From assembly GCA_964035575.1 (NCBI GenBank), contig OZ037877.1, positions 744,001 through 808,000 of the forward strand: DNA of 64,000 bases, written 5' to 3'. The notes beneath the pieces are model-generated. The model made no database searches and was not told the origin of the DNA. It saw nothing but the letters and a program-made list of their open reading frames with translations. This DNA is from Rhynchopus sp. YZ270_cl-10 (lineage: Eukaryota; Euglenozoa; Diplonemea; Diplonemida; Diplonemidae). The position numbers were made by a program, and so were the translations under genes. Below are positions 39,316 to 50,728 of this stretch, in pieces. Position 1 is the stretch's first letter. Every line of letters starts with the position of its first letter.

Positions 39316-42300
39316 CAAAAACAGCGCGTTGAAACGCGGCCAAAACAACGCGTCGAAAGCAGCGCGTTGTAACGCGGCTAAAACAACGCGTCGAAAAAAG
39401 CGCGTTGAAACGCGGCCAAAACAACGCGTCGAAAGCAGCGCGTTGTAACGCGGCTAAAACAACGCGTCGAAAACAGCGCGTTGAAACGCTTCGAAAACAA
39501 CGCGTCGAAAACAGCGCGTTGAAACGAGGCTAAAACAACGCGTCGAAAACAGCGCGTTGAAACGCGGCCAAAACAACGCGTTGAAAACAGCGCGTTGAAA
39601 CGAGGCTAAAACAACGCGTCGAAAACAGCGCGTTGAAACGCTTCGAAAACAACGCGTCGAAAACAGCGCGTTGAAACGCGGCCAAAACAACGCGTTGAAA
39701 ACAGCGCGTTGAAACGAGGCTAAAACAACGCGTCGAAAACAGCGCGTTGAAACGCGGCCAAAACAACGCGTTGAAAACAGCGCGTTGAAACGAGGCTAAA
39801 ACAACGCGTCGAAAACAGCACGTTGAAACGCGTCGAAAACAACGCGTTGAAACGCGGCCAAAACAACGCGTCGAAAACAGCGCGTTGAAACGCGCCCAAA
39901 ACAACGCGTCGAAAGCAGCACGTTGAAACGCGGCCAAAACAACGCGTCGAAAACAGCGCGTTGAAACGCGGCTAAAACAACGCGTCGAAAACAGCGCGTT
40001 GAAACGAGGCCAAAACAACGCGTCGAAAACAGCGCGTTGAAACGAGGCTAAAACAACGCGTCGAAAACAGCGCGTTGAAACGAGGCTAAAACAACGCGTC
40101 GAAAACAGCACGTTGAAACGCGTCGAAAACAACGCGTTGAAACGCGGCCAAAACAACGCGTCGAAAACAGCGCGTTGAAACGCGCCCAAAACAACGCGTC
40201 GAAAGCAGCACGTTGAAACGCGGCCAAAACAACGCGTCGAAAACAACGCGTTGAAACCCGGCCAAAACAACGCGTCGAAAACAGCGCGTTGAAACGAGGC
40301 CAAAACAACGCGTCGAAAACAGCACGTTGAAACGCGGCCAAAACAACGCGTCGAAAACAGCACGTTGAAACGCGGCTTAAACAACGCGTCGAAAACAGCG
40401 CGTTGAAACCCGGCCAAAACAACGCGTCGAAAACAGCGCGTTGAAACCCGGCCAAAACAACGCGTCGAAAACAGCGCGTTGAAACGAGGCCAAAACAACG
40501 CGTCGAAAACAGCACGTTGAAACGCGGCCAAAACAACGCGTCGAAAACAACGCGTTGAAACCCGGCCAAAACAACGCGTCGAAAACAGCGCGTTGAAACG
40601 AGGCCAAAACAACGCGTCGAAAACAGCACGTTGAAACGCGGCCAAAACAACGCGTCGAAAACAGCACGTTGAAACGCGGCTTAAACAACGCGTCGAAAAC
40701 AGCGCGTTGAAACCCGGCCAAAACAACGCGTCGAAAACAGCGCGTTGAAACCCGGCCAAAACAACGCGTCGAAAACAGCGCGTTGAAACCCGGCCAAAAC
40801 AACGCGTCGAAAACAGCACGTTGAAACGCGGCTTAAACAACGCGTCGAAAACAGCGCGTTGAAACGCGGCCAAAACAACGCGTCGAAAACAGCACGTTGA
40901 AACGAGGCCAAACAACGCGTCGAAAACAGCGCGTTGAAACGCGGCCAAAACAACGCGTCGAAAACAGCGCGTTGAAACGCGGCTAAAACAACGCGTCGAA
41001 AACAGCGCGTTGAAACGCGGCCAAAACAACGCGTCGAAAACAGCGCGTTGAAACGCGGACAAAACAACGCGTCGAAAACAGCACGTTGAAACTCGGCCAA
41101 AACAACGCGTCGAAAACAGCGCGTTGAAACGCGGCCAAAACAACGCGTCGAAAACAGCGCGTTGAAACGCGGCTAAAACAACGCGTCGAAAACAGCGCGT
41201 TGAAACGCGGCCAAAACAACGCGTCGAAAACAGCGCGTTGAAACGCGTCGAAAACAGCGCGTTGAAACGCGGCCACAACAACGCGTCGAAAACAGCACGT
41301 TGAAACGCGGCCAAAACAACGCGTCGAAAACAGCACGTTGAAACTCGGCCACAACAACGCGTCGAAAGCAGCGGGTTGAAAGGCGGCCAAAACAACGCGT
41401 CGAAAACAGCGCGTTGAAACGCGGCCACAACAACGCGTCGAAAACAGCACGTTGAAACGCGGCCAAAACAACGCGTCGAAAACAGCACGTTGAAACTCGG
41501 CCACAACAACGCGTCGAAAGCAGCGGGTTGAAAGGCGGCCAAAACAACGCGTCGAAAACAGCGCGTTGAAACGAGGCCAAAACAACGCGTCGAAAACAGC
41601 ACGTTGAAACGCGGCTAAAACAACGCGTCGAAAAGAGCGCGTTGAAACACGGCCAAAACAACGCGTTGAAAACAGCGCGTTGAAACGCGGCTAAAACAAC
41701 GCGTCGAAAACAGCGCGTTGAAACGCGGCCACAACAACGCGTCGAAAGCAGCGGGTTGAAACGCGGCCAAAACAACGCGTCGAAAACAGCGCGTTGAAAC
41801 GCGGCCAAAACAACGCGTCGAAAACAGCACGTTGAAACGCGGCCAAAACAACGAGTCGAAAACAGCACGTTGAAACGCGGCCAAAACAACGCGTCGAAAA
41901 CAGCGCGTTGAAACGCGGCCAAAACAACGCGTCGAAAACAGCGCGTTGAAACGCGGCTAAAACAACGCGTCGAAACAGCGCGTTGAAACGCGGCCAAAAC
42001 AACGCGTCGAAAACAGCGCGTTGAAACGCGGCTAACACAACGCGTCGAAAGCAGCACGTTGAAACGCGGCCAAAACAACGCGTCGAAAACAGCACGTTGA
42101 AAGGCGGCCAAAACAACGCGTCGAAAACAGCGCGTTGAAACGCGGCCAAAACAACGCGTCGAAAACAGCGCGTTGAAACGCGGCCAAAACAACGCGTCGA
42201 AAACAGCGCGTTGAAACGCGGCTAAAACAACGCGTCGAAAACAGCGCGTTGAAACGCAGCCAAAACAACGCGTCGAAAACAGCGCGTTGAAACGCGGCTA

Positions 42301-44936
42301 AAACAACGCGTCGAAAACAGCGCGTTGAAACCCGGCCAAAACAACGCGTCGAAAACAGCGCGTTGAAACGAGGCCAAAACAACGCGTCGAAAACAGCACG
42401 TTGAAACGCGGCCAAACAACGCGTCGAAAACAGCGCGTTGAAACCCGGCCAAAACAACGCGTCGAAAACAGCACGTTGAAACGCGGCCAAAACAACGAGT
42501 CGAAAACAGCACGTTGAAACGAGGCTAAAACAACGCGTCGAAAACAGCACGTTGAAACGCGGCCAAACAACGCGTCGAAAACAGCGCGTTGAAACGCGGC
42601 CAAAACAACGCGTCGAAAACAGCGCGTTGAAACGCGGCCAAAACAACGCGTCGAAAACAGCGCGTTGAAACGCGGCCAAAACAACGCGTTGAAAACAGCG
42701 CGTTGAAACGCGGCCAAAACAACGCGTCGAAAACAGCACGTTGAAACGAGGCTAAAACAACGCGTCGAAAACAGCACGTTGAAACGAGGCTAAAACAACG
42801 CGTCGAAAACAGCACGTTGAAACGCGGCCAAACAACGCGTCGAAAACAGCGCGTTGAAACGCGGCTAAAACAACGCGTCGAAAACAGCGCGTTGAAACGC
42901 GGCTAAAACAACGCGTCGAAAACAGCGCGTTGAAACGCGGCCAAAACAACGCGTTGAAAACAGCGCGTTGAAACGCGGCTAAAACAACGCGTCGAAAACA
43001 GCGCGTTGAAACGAGGCCAAAACAACGCGTCGAAAACAGCGCGTTGAAACGCGGCCAAAACAACGCGTCGAAAAGAGCGCGTTGAAACGCGGCCAAAACA
43101 ACGCGTTGAAAACAGCGCGTTGAAACGCGGCTAAAACAACGCGTCGAAAACAGCGCGTTGAAACGCGGCCAAAACAACGCGTCGAAAGCAGCGCGTTGAA
43201 ACGCGGCCAAAACAACGCGTCGAAAACAGCGCGTTGAAACGCGTCGAAAACAGCGCGTTGAAACGCGGCCAAAACAACGCGTCGAAAACAGCGCGTTGAA
43301 ACGCGTCGAAAACAGCGCGTTGAAAGGCGGCCAAAACAACGCGTCGAAAACAGCGCGTTGAAACGCGGCTAACACAACGCGTCGAAAGCAGCACGTTGAA
43401 ACGCGGCCAAAACAACGCGTCGAAAACAGCACGTTGAAAGGCGGCCAAAACAACGCGTCGAAAACAGCGCGTTGAAAGGCGGCCAAAACAACGCGTCGAA
43501 AACAGCGCGTTGAAACGCGGCTAACACAACGCGTCGAAAGCAGCACGTTGAAACGCGGCCAAAACAACGCGTCGAAAACAGCACGTTGAAAGGCGGCCAA
43601 AACAACGCGTCGAAAGCAGCGCGTTGAAACGCGGCCAAAACAACGCGTCGAAAACAGCGCGTTGAAACGCGGCCAAAACAACGCGTCGAAAACAGCGCGT
43701 TGAAACGCGGCCAAAACAACGCGTTGAAAGCAGCGCGTTGAAACGAGGCTTAAACAACGCGTCGAAAACAGCACGTTGAAACGCGGCCAAAACAACGCGT
43801 CGAAAACAGCGCGTTGAAACGCGGCCAAAACAACGCGTCGAAAAGAGCGCGTTGAAACGCGGCCAAAACAACGCGTCGAAAACAGCGCGTTGAAACGCGG
43901 CCAAAACAACGCGTCGAAAGCAGCGCGTTGAAACGAGGCTTAAACAACGCGTCGAAAACAGCGCGTTGAAACGCGGCTAAAACAACGCGTCGAAAACAGC
44001 GCGTTGAAACGCGGCCAAAACAACGCGTCGAAAACAGCGCGTTGAAACCCGGCCAAAACAACGCGTCGAAAGCAGCGCGTTGAAACGCGGCTAAAACAAC
44101 GCGTCGAAAACAGCGCGTTGAAACGCGGCCAAAACAACGCGTTGAAAACAGCGCGTTGAAACGCGGCCAAAACAACGCGTCGAAAACAGCACGTAGAAAC
44201 GCGGCCAAAACAACGCGTCGAAAGCAGCGCGTTGAAACGCGGCCAAAACAACGCGTCGAAAACAGCGCGTTGAAACGCTTCTAAAACAACGCGTCGAAAG
44301 CAGCGCGTTGAAACGCGGCCAAAACAACGCGTCGAAAACAGCGCGTTGAAACGCTTCTAAAACAACGCATCGAAAACAGCGCGTTGAAACGATTCTAAAA
44401 CAACGCGTCGAAAACAGCGCGTTGAAACGCGGCCAAAACAACGCGTCGAAAGCAGCGCGTTGAAACGCGGCCAAAACAACGCGTCGAAAACAGCGCGTTG
44501 AAACGCGGCCAAAACAACGCGTCGAAAACAGCGCGTTGAAACGCTTCTAAAACAACGCGTCGAAAACAGCGCGTTGAAACGCTTCTAAAACAACGCGTCG
44601 AAAACAGCGCGTTGAAACGCGGCCAAAACAACGCGTCGAAAGCAGCGCGTTGAAACGCGGCCAAAACAACGCGTCGAAAACAGCGCGTTGAAACGCGGCC
44701 AAAACAACGCGTCGAAAACAGCGCGTTGAAACGCGGCCAAAACAACGCGTCGAAAACAGCGCGTTGAAACGCGGCAAAAACAACGCGTCGAAAACAGCGC
44801 GTTGAAACGCGGCCAAAACAACGCGTCGAAAACAGCGCGTTGAAACGCGGCCAAAACAACGCGTCGAAAACAGCGCGTTGAAACGCGGCAAAAACAACGC
44901 GTCGAAAACAGCGCGTTGAAACGCGGCCAAAACAAC
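39316..44936. repeat. 38-bp satellite array, about 148 copies (5.6 kb)
   Basis: The unit is about CGCGGCCAAAACAACGCGTC followed by GAAAACAGCGCGTTGAAA, itself two related 19-bp halves that each contain CGCGT. Units differ by point changes (GAGGC, CCCGGCC, GCACG, CGTTG forms) and occasional half-unit deletions. The minus strand has no stop in any frame, because 38 is not a multiple of 3 and the unit encodes none. That yields artefactual frames up to 690 codons with a 38-residue repeat (FNALFSTRCFGRVSTRCFR). I do not regard them as genes. CpG is abundant. Confidence 0.95.
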
Positions 44937-45339
44937 CCCAATTTTTCTTTTTTCTTTTTTGTTTGTTTGTTTCTTTCTTGGAACAAGATAGATATTGCTT
45001 CGCTCCATTTTTCATTTTTATTTCTATCTCTCTTTGTCACTCTCTTTTTCCTCTTAGAAGCCCTCACCTTCCCGACACGAACGACATACCATGTTTATCA
45101 TTGACCCAGCACCACACACGAAACGCACTTGGGCTCTGTGTAACTTACATTTATTATCATGTGTGGTATTGGATGTGTCTTTGGTGCTCTCCAGATATTG
45201 AAGCAGCATTTCAAGAGTATTTGAGTACTATCAATTATGTTTAATTCAAGAACTTTTCAACTTACCTTCCTTCACCCCCCGTGTAAGGGTAACCGTAGGT
45301 GAAGTAAGGTATAGTATTGAAATCGATGTGGGGGGGGGG
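44937..45339. other. Short spacer with first partial copy of the ~262-bp unit
   Basis: 45255-45335 carries CAACTTACCTTCCTTCACCC and GTAACCGTAGGTGAAGTAAG, the same cassette that is repeated from 46715 onward. Confidence 0.6.
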
Positions 45340-46529
45340 TAGGTGGGGGCAAAACCCCTATTTTTTTGAGGCATTTTGACTTTTTTGGACTTCCGCGCAA
45401 AGTACGTACAAACCACCCCTCATACCCACCCAGAAATGGGTCAGAAACACCCTGTGACCCGAAAATCCATGCTAAGGGCGACTCAGAATATGAAAAAATG
45501 CAAAAAAATAGTGAAAAAGTGGCCTTTTGACGGTTTTGGCCATGTTGGGTAAAATGGCCATTTTTGGACAAAAAAATCAAAAAAACAGCAAAATTTCGAC
45601 GTCATGACAGCTGCTTGGGCACAAACCTACCCCAGGGAGGTCCTGTGAGTCCATTCCGACCTGTTTTGGACACTTTAGGTACTTTTTTTGGCCGTTTTTT
45701 GGTGTTTTTAGGTCAAAAAATACCCTGGACTTTACCCTGGACGTCCCTGGGCCGCGACTTGCGCCCTGCTTTTGGACCCACTCTGGGCCAAAAAATGGGT
45801 GAAAACCCCCGAAAAAGCACTCCGGGAACCCAGATAGTTCCAAATATCCACCAGAAACCCACCCAAACACCTCAAAAACATGCCAGAAAAATATTTTCAA
45901 AAACACACTTTTTTCAAAAAGTTCATCTGGGCAGGTTCCATAATGACTTATTTGAAAAAGTGTGTTTTTAAAAATATTTTTCTGGCATGTTTTTGAGGTG
46001 TTTGGGTGGGTTTCTGGTGGATATTTGGAACTATCTGGGTTCCCGGAGTGCTTTTTCGGGGGTTTTCACCCATTTTTTGGCCCAGAGTGGGTCCAAAAGC
46101 AGGGCGCAAGTCGCGGCCCAGGGACGTCCAGGGTAAAGTCCAGGGTATTTTTTGACCTAAAAACACCAAAAAACGGCCAAAAAAAGTACCTAAAGTGTCC
46201 AAAACAGGTCGGAATGGACTCACAGGACCTCCCTGGGGTAGGTTTGTGCCCAAGCAGCTGTCATGACGTCGAAATTTTGCTGTTTTTTTGATTTTTTTGT
46301 CCAAAAATGGCCATTTTACCCAACATGGCCAAAACCGTCAAAAGGCCACTTTTTCACTATTTTTTTGCATTTTTTCATATTCTGAGTCGCCCTTAGCATG
46401 GATTTTCGGGTCACAGGGTGTTTCTGACCCATTTCTGGGTGGGTATGAGGGGTGGTTTGTGGGTACTTTGCGCGGAAGTCCAAAAAAGTCAAAATGCCTC
46501 ACCCGTCCTGAAGGTTTTGCCCCCACCTA
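45340..46529. mobile_element. Near-perfect palindrome of about 1.19 kb (foldback element)
   Basis: The left arm (45340-45921) and right arm (45947-46529) are inverted copies with only a few differences and a spacer of about 25 bp. The same 100-residue open frame therefore appears on both strands (starting MDKKIKKTAKFRRHDSCLGT). It has no homologue I recognise and is probably chance. The outer end is TAGGTGGGGGCAAAACC. High arm identity implies a young or converted structure. Confidence 0.85.
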
Positions 46530-47512
46530 TGGGGGGGGGGGAAAGGGTCAATTTTACAAAACCAGATTTTGAGGAAAATTTTAGCTGAAAATGGGCCCCA
46601 CGTATAAGCAACCGGGCTCATATTTCTCAAAATTTAAGTGGTCAAAAATTTGTCCAATTTTCGAGATTGACCCCACCACTGCACGGGCGGATCCCAAAAA
46701 TGCAAATAAGGACCCTTTTCAACTTACCTTCCTTCACCCCCCCTGTAAGGGTAACCGTAGGTGAAGTAAGGTATAGTATTGAAATCGATGTGGGGGGGGG
46801 GGAAAGGGTCAATTTTACAAAACCAGATTTTGAGGAAAATTTTAGCTGAAAATGGGCCCCACGTATAAGCAACCGGGCTCATATTTCTCAAAATTTAAGT
46901 GGTCAAAAATTTGTCCAATTTTCGAGATTGACCCCACCACTGCACGGGCGGATCCCAAAAATGCAAATAAGGACCCTTTTTAATTTTCAACTTACCTTCC
47001 TTCACCCCCCCTGTAAGGGTAACCGTAGGTGAAGTAAGGTATAGTATTGAAATCGATGTGGGGGGGGGGAAAGGGTCAATTTTACAAAACCAGATTTTGA
47101 GGAAAATTTTAGCTGAAAATGGGCCCCACGTATAAGCAACCGGGCTCATATTTCTCAAAATTTAAGTGGTCAAAAATTTGTCCAATTTTCGAGATTGACC
47201 CCACCACTGCACGGGCGGATCCCAAAAATGCAAATAAGGACCCTTTTTCAACTTACCTTCCTTCACCCCCCCTGTAAGGGTAACCGTAGGTGAAGTAAGG
47301 TATAGTATTGAAATCGATGTGGGGGGGGGGAAAGGGTCAATTTTACAAAACCAGATTTTGAGGAAAATTTTAGCTGAAAATGGGCCCCACGTATAAGCAA
47401 CCGGGCTCATATTTCTCAAAATTTAAGTGGTCAAAAATTTGTCCAATTTTCGAGATTGACCCCACCACTGCACGGGCGGATCCCAAAAATGCAAATAAGG
47501 ACCCTTTTTAAT
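46530..47512. repeat. Tandem ~262-bp repeat, about 3.7 copies, containing family H core
   Basis: Units begin at G-runs near 46530, 46791, 47060 and 47321 (steps of 261-267 bp). Each has AAAGGGTCAATTTTACAAAA, GGCCCCACGTATAAGCAACC, then GATTGACCCCACCACTGCAC and GGGCGGATCCCAAAAATGC (family H core, inverted), then the CAACTTACCTTCC/GTAACCGTAGGTGAAG cassette. Confidence 0.85.
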
Positions 47513-48033
47513 TTGTTCTCTTGAAATGTGTAATTTCAAGTTTTCTAGAAAAAAATAACAACTGATCCTACAAGGGTTGAAGGAAGGTGTGTGGAAAACA
47601 ACAACAAAACAAGGAATTGCTAAGAAAAAGAACGAGGTGTGCTGTGGGAAACTCCGCGCGATTTTCGAAACCAACATAGCAGCCTGGCGCTTTGCTGGGT
47701 GGTGATGATGCGCATGATGTGCTCGACGACAGTTAGTCGTCTGTGTTCCTTGCGCACTCCTCCTCCGGCGACGACGATGAGTGGGAGGCTGTGGACGACG
47801 ACGAAGCGGAACACGCCGACCATCGATCGAGCAAATGGTGCTGGACGAAGAGGGGTCTGAGGGTGACAGCCCCCGTTCTTGAACGTTTCAAGTGCAGGCG
47901 TCCCAGTGGTTGTGGCAGCGTTTTCGCATACCTGCAGAAGAGCAGAGTGTAGATTATTTCTACAGGGCGGTGTTCAGTAGTGTGGGTCCCCCCATAACCA
48001 CAGCACACCCCGTTTTTTTTCCGATAGCAATTA
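47513..48033. pseudogene. Coding relics of unknown gene
   Basis: 47620-48000 has GC-rich, coding-like pieces in several frames: SSSGDDDEWEAVDDDEAEH, SIEQMVLDEEGSEGDSPRS and QASQWLWQRFRIPAEEQSVD on the plus strand, and LTVVEHIMRIITTQQSARLL on the minus. No single frame unites them. Probably a broken gene or transposase. Confidence 0.3.
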
Positions 48034-48646
48034 CAGTCCAAGTTTCTATTATGTCGTTTTTAATTATGTCGGTTTACCCCCCTTCCGACACCCAAAAAAC
48101 GACATTATTAAAACCGCCAAAATCAAGAGCGCCATTAATCGCTCCATCGTACCGTGGCTCGCTTCGCGAGTCACAACCACACAAACACATACATTCCTCC
48201 CACAAAACAATACCCAGTTTCATAACCTAAACATACACTAATGGACGCTCACCTGGTTTCGCAGGAGGTTGCAAGTGCAACGGCGGAGGCCAACATCACC
48301 CCTTCAACCGCCGTGAAGGCATCCCTGTCCAATGAGGACCTTCGTACGCTCACTGACATGGCGGGAACGACTTCGGCTGCCAGAGCTACGAGGACTTGGA
48401 ACTTGGAATATTTTTTCCACACCCACTCCGCGCCCACTCCCACCCACTCACTCACACTCACACCCACTCCCACTCCAAATGTAGCGTACCGTTTGGCCGG
48501 GGGCTCCGCCCCCGGCCAAACTGAAAATAAATAAATAAATAAAGCCCAAAAATCGAAAATCGGTCATTTTTTTCGATTCCGACACACAAAAAACGACATC
48601 ATTAAAACCGACCTAAATAAAGGCGACATAATTACCGCGTGCACTG
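48034..48646. mobile_element. TA-flanked pogo/mariner-like element (613 bp)
   Basis: CAGTCCAAGTTTCTATTATG and TCGTTTTTAATTATGTCGG at the left face CCGACCTAAATAAAGGCGAC, ATAATTACC and GCACTG at the right. TA lies on both sides (48032-48033, 48647-48648). A subterminal ACGACATNATTAAAACCG repeat is present at both ends. The CAGT start and TATAA/ATTATG-type subterminal repeats recall pogo/Fot-like elements. Confidence 0.65.
48241..48534 (+). CDS. Short frame inside the TA-flanked element
   Basis: 97 codons starting MDAHLVSQEVASATAEANIT, then SLSNEDLRTLTDMAGTT; only the first 55 look protein-like, the rest being Thr/Pro low-complexity. Possibly a captured or relic first exon. Confidence 0.25.
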   Translation: MDAHLVSQEVASATAEANITPSTAVKASLSNEDLRTLTDMAGTTSAARATRTWNLEYFFHTHSAPTPTHSLTLTPTPTPNVAYRLAGGSAPGQTENK

Positions 48647-48819
48647 TACTTGTTTTTTTTTTTTTTTTTTTTTTTCTTTTTTTGGACATAAATTTTTGTT
48701 CGACTTGTACACCAGACCCCTCACTACACCGGGACTATTGCGATACATCAGTCACCCTCTCTCTCACTTTTTTATTTTAATATTTTTACATTCACAGACA
48801 TACCACAGGGATTTTGAAG
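48647..48819. promoter_or_regulatory. Upstream region of SAP18, T-tract leader
   Basis: About 26 T (48650-48675), then C/T-rich sequence and CAG/AAG triplets just before the ATG. Such pyrimidine-tract-plus-AG leaders precede several plus-strand genes here. A trans-splice acceptor is one possible reading, not shown. Confidence 0.25.
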
Positions 48820-49624
48820 ATGTCTGGCTACCAACCGTATCCGTCAAGGAACCCCCGCGGTGGGGGTCGTGGTGGTGGTGGTGGTAAGGGGCGCCGTGGA
48901 CAAGATGAGCCAACGGGACCTGTTGATAGGCGCTCGAAGTGCCCGCTGCTCATCCGGGTCTGCATAAAAGAGAGCTCACGTACAGAGGTTGCACGAGAAG
49001 AGGCACGAAAACAGCGAACCAACAAGGCGTTTCTAGGACAGCTCTTTGATATTGCACAGCTAACCGACAGGAAACGCAGCAAAGAGACCGGAGAAATTCT
49101 GATGCACACTTGGAAAGACGCGACATTTCGCGAGCTTCTCACCTCTATATTGAAGGTATGCAACATACAGGACACTTCATCAACACACACAACAGGAGGA
49201 AAAGAGTCTGAACAACCCCGACGTGGTGTGGGGCTTCCACGTGGGTATTGTGAAGTTGCGCGCCAGGGCTAAGATGCCCGGCATCCAGTACCTGGGCATG
49301 GTGGCACCAGATGACAACTGGGACAACCCGCTTCACGGGCCAGACACCACACTGGTATGTCGACCGCTATTATTTCCCTCCCAGCAAAGTGTTCGATCTC
49401 CTCCGTAAATACCATTTCAGACAACCCTGGCGGGCATCAGGCATGTGACGGGAGAGCACATTTTGCTTGCAGTTGAGAAGTTTGACGATGTGATGAACCC
49501 TCCTGTGACGACTGTAGACAAGGACGACCAAATGAGCGCTAAGCCTGCAGAAGCAAGCAGAGAACCCGCACCTGCAGACGACGACTCAGCCGCTGCGTCC
49601 GCAGAAGCTGCAGAGGTGAACTAA
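48820..49624 (+). CDS. SAP18: SAP18, Sin3-associated/exon-junction 18-kDa subunit, three exons
   Basis: Exons 48820-49155, 49205-49354 and 49421-49624, all in phase 0, with introns of 49 and 66 nt (donors GTATGC and GTATGT; acceptors AAAG and TTTCAG). The 229-residue product has an RGG-like Gly-rich start, then CPLLIRVCIKES (human DREKTCPLLLRVF), GEILMHTWKDATFRELLTSI (human LQIYTWMDATLKELTSLV), VVWGFHVGIVKLRARAKMPG and DTTL ... HVTGEHILLAVEKF, covering the whole ubiquitin-like SAP18 fold. SAP18 works in Sin3-HDAC repression and in the ASAP complex of the exon junction. The tail is acidic and Ala/Pro-rich, beyond the normal end. The start is chosen because it follows a T-rich leader and opens the Gly-rich segment. 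Confidence 0.9.
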
Positions 49625-50009
49625 CTCTAACTCGATGCGGGTGGTGCGGGTGGGTGTGGTACAAAAAAAAGGTGTCAGCATGCTGCTAAGGGGGGGAGGG
49701 GCTTTTTGTTCTCTGACATACTGCAGGATGGATCGGACAAAAAAATACTGCCCCACGTTTTTAACCTTCAAACGTTCAACCCTAGAGTTGAATGGATAGA
49801 GAAGGAAGGGGTTGTTCCGATGGGGTGTGTGGTTTAATTTTCCACTCAACGTGCCCACTTTTCTTAAAACCGAGGAGCCGGAGGGGGGGTTTTTATACCC
49901 CTCCACGACTTTAAAAAAAAAAAGCCAATTTTTTTTTTTGTCTTTATTTTTTTTGTCACCACGTTAAATTCCATTCCCAGTTTTGTTTCTCAACATACAC
50001 AAAAAAAAT
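49625..50009. other. Intergenic between SAP18 and the HORMA gene
   Basis: Short spacer with poly-A/poly-T and a possible acceptor CATTCCCAG near 49980. Confidence 0.4.
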
Positions 50010-50498
50010 ATGTCCGTGAATGCTTCTCAATCAGCGCGCATCGCATCCTTGGTGTTGTCTCTCTTACGCCGGGGGAAGATGTATTTTGGAGGTGATTGTG
50101 AAGTGGACGTCTCTGTAGAGGAGTTGGTTGCAGGGCTTGTGGATGGGCGACTGGCCGCAGTGATGATTGTTCTGAGCAACGAGGAGGGGCCTTATGAGAA
50201 CTGGAAATCGGAGATCCTTTCCCCCGAGACGTGGATGCTGCGTCTGGGAGAGTCGTGGAAGACCGCGTGCCCCACACCCGACGAGGTTGCTAACTTCGCA
50301 GACGAAGTCGCATCCTCTGTTGCCAAGGCGCGCAGCTTCTTTCTCACCTCTGTGCTCGCACCCCATGCAGAGTACATCCCCGCAACAGGGGACACCCTCA
50401 TTACCCACAATATTGACATCATTCACCCATTAGGTACGAATGTAAAGACCGCAGATTGTGCAGGCCTCCTCACGGCGATGGTGATGAGGAAGAAATGA
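50010..50498 (+). CDS. HORMA-domain protein, Atg101-like
   Basis: 162 residues, one exon, starting at the ATG after an A-run. The order of segments follows Atg101: an N-terminal helix (SARIASLVLSLLRRGKM), a segment with an ENWKSEILSPETWMLRLGES stretch like the 'IPWEVWTVKVHV' part of human ATG101, then HAEYIPATGDTLITHNIDII like 'HEYLPKMP ... VFDT', and a closing LGTNVKTADCAGLLTAMVM like 'LGTSVTTTMRRLI'. Atg101 partners Atg13 in the kinase complex that starts autophagy. It is shorter than the ~218-residue human protein because the central loop is missing. Other HORMA proteins (Mad2, Rev7) fit less well. The match is by eye and moderate. Confidence 0.55.
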   Translation: MSVNASQSARIASLVLSLLRRGKMYFGGDCEVDVSVEELVAGLVDGRLAAVMIVLSNEEGPYENWKSEILSPETWMLRLGESWKTACPTPDEVANFADEVASSVAKARSFFLTSVLAPHAEYIPATGDTLITHNIDIIHPLGTNVKTADCAGLLTAMVMRKK

Positions 50499-50728
50499 AA
50501 ATAAATCTTAAAGTTCCTGTCTCACGTCTCTTTTATTAGGGAGCTCTTTTCATCTCTCTTTATATGTTCACACTTTTTTTTTTTGTCTCCAGGGGGGTTT
50601 TTTGTCCTTATTCTCCACCTATTACAAAGTACATCCCATGCTCCATATTTTATATCCTTTCCTCCTCCTCCTCTCCGTCGCCTTTCCCCACCCTACCTAC
50701 CCTCATCAGTACACAACAAGACTCGCAA
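50499..50728. promoter_or_regulatory. Upstream region of the coiled-coil gene
   Basis: Contains a T-tract followed by TCTCCAG at about 50590, then C/T-rich leader up to the ATG. Confidence 0.25.

Noticed and set aside
39319-45067. Reading frames up to 690 codons on the minus strand with a 38-residue repeat
   Set aside because: They follow necessarily from a stop-free 38-bp satellite; all three frames give the same peptide and no start, signal or codon bias supports translation.
45564-46304. Two identical 100+ codon frames starting MDKKIKKTAKFRRHDSCLGT on opposite strands
   Set aside because: Mirror copies in the palindrome arms; composition is not protein-like (Pro/Gly/Trp-rich) and no family is recognised.
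45285-47310. GGTAACCGTAGGTGAA resembles the 3' end of small-subunit rRNA
   Set aside because: Only 16 bases match; the sequence before and after does not follow rRNA, and it sits in a tandem repeat. Probably chance.
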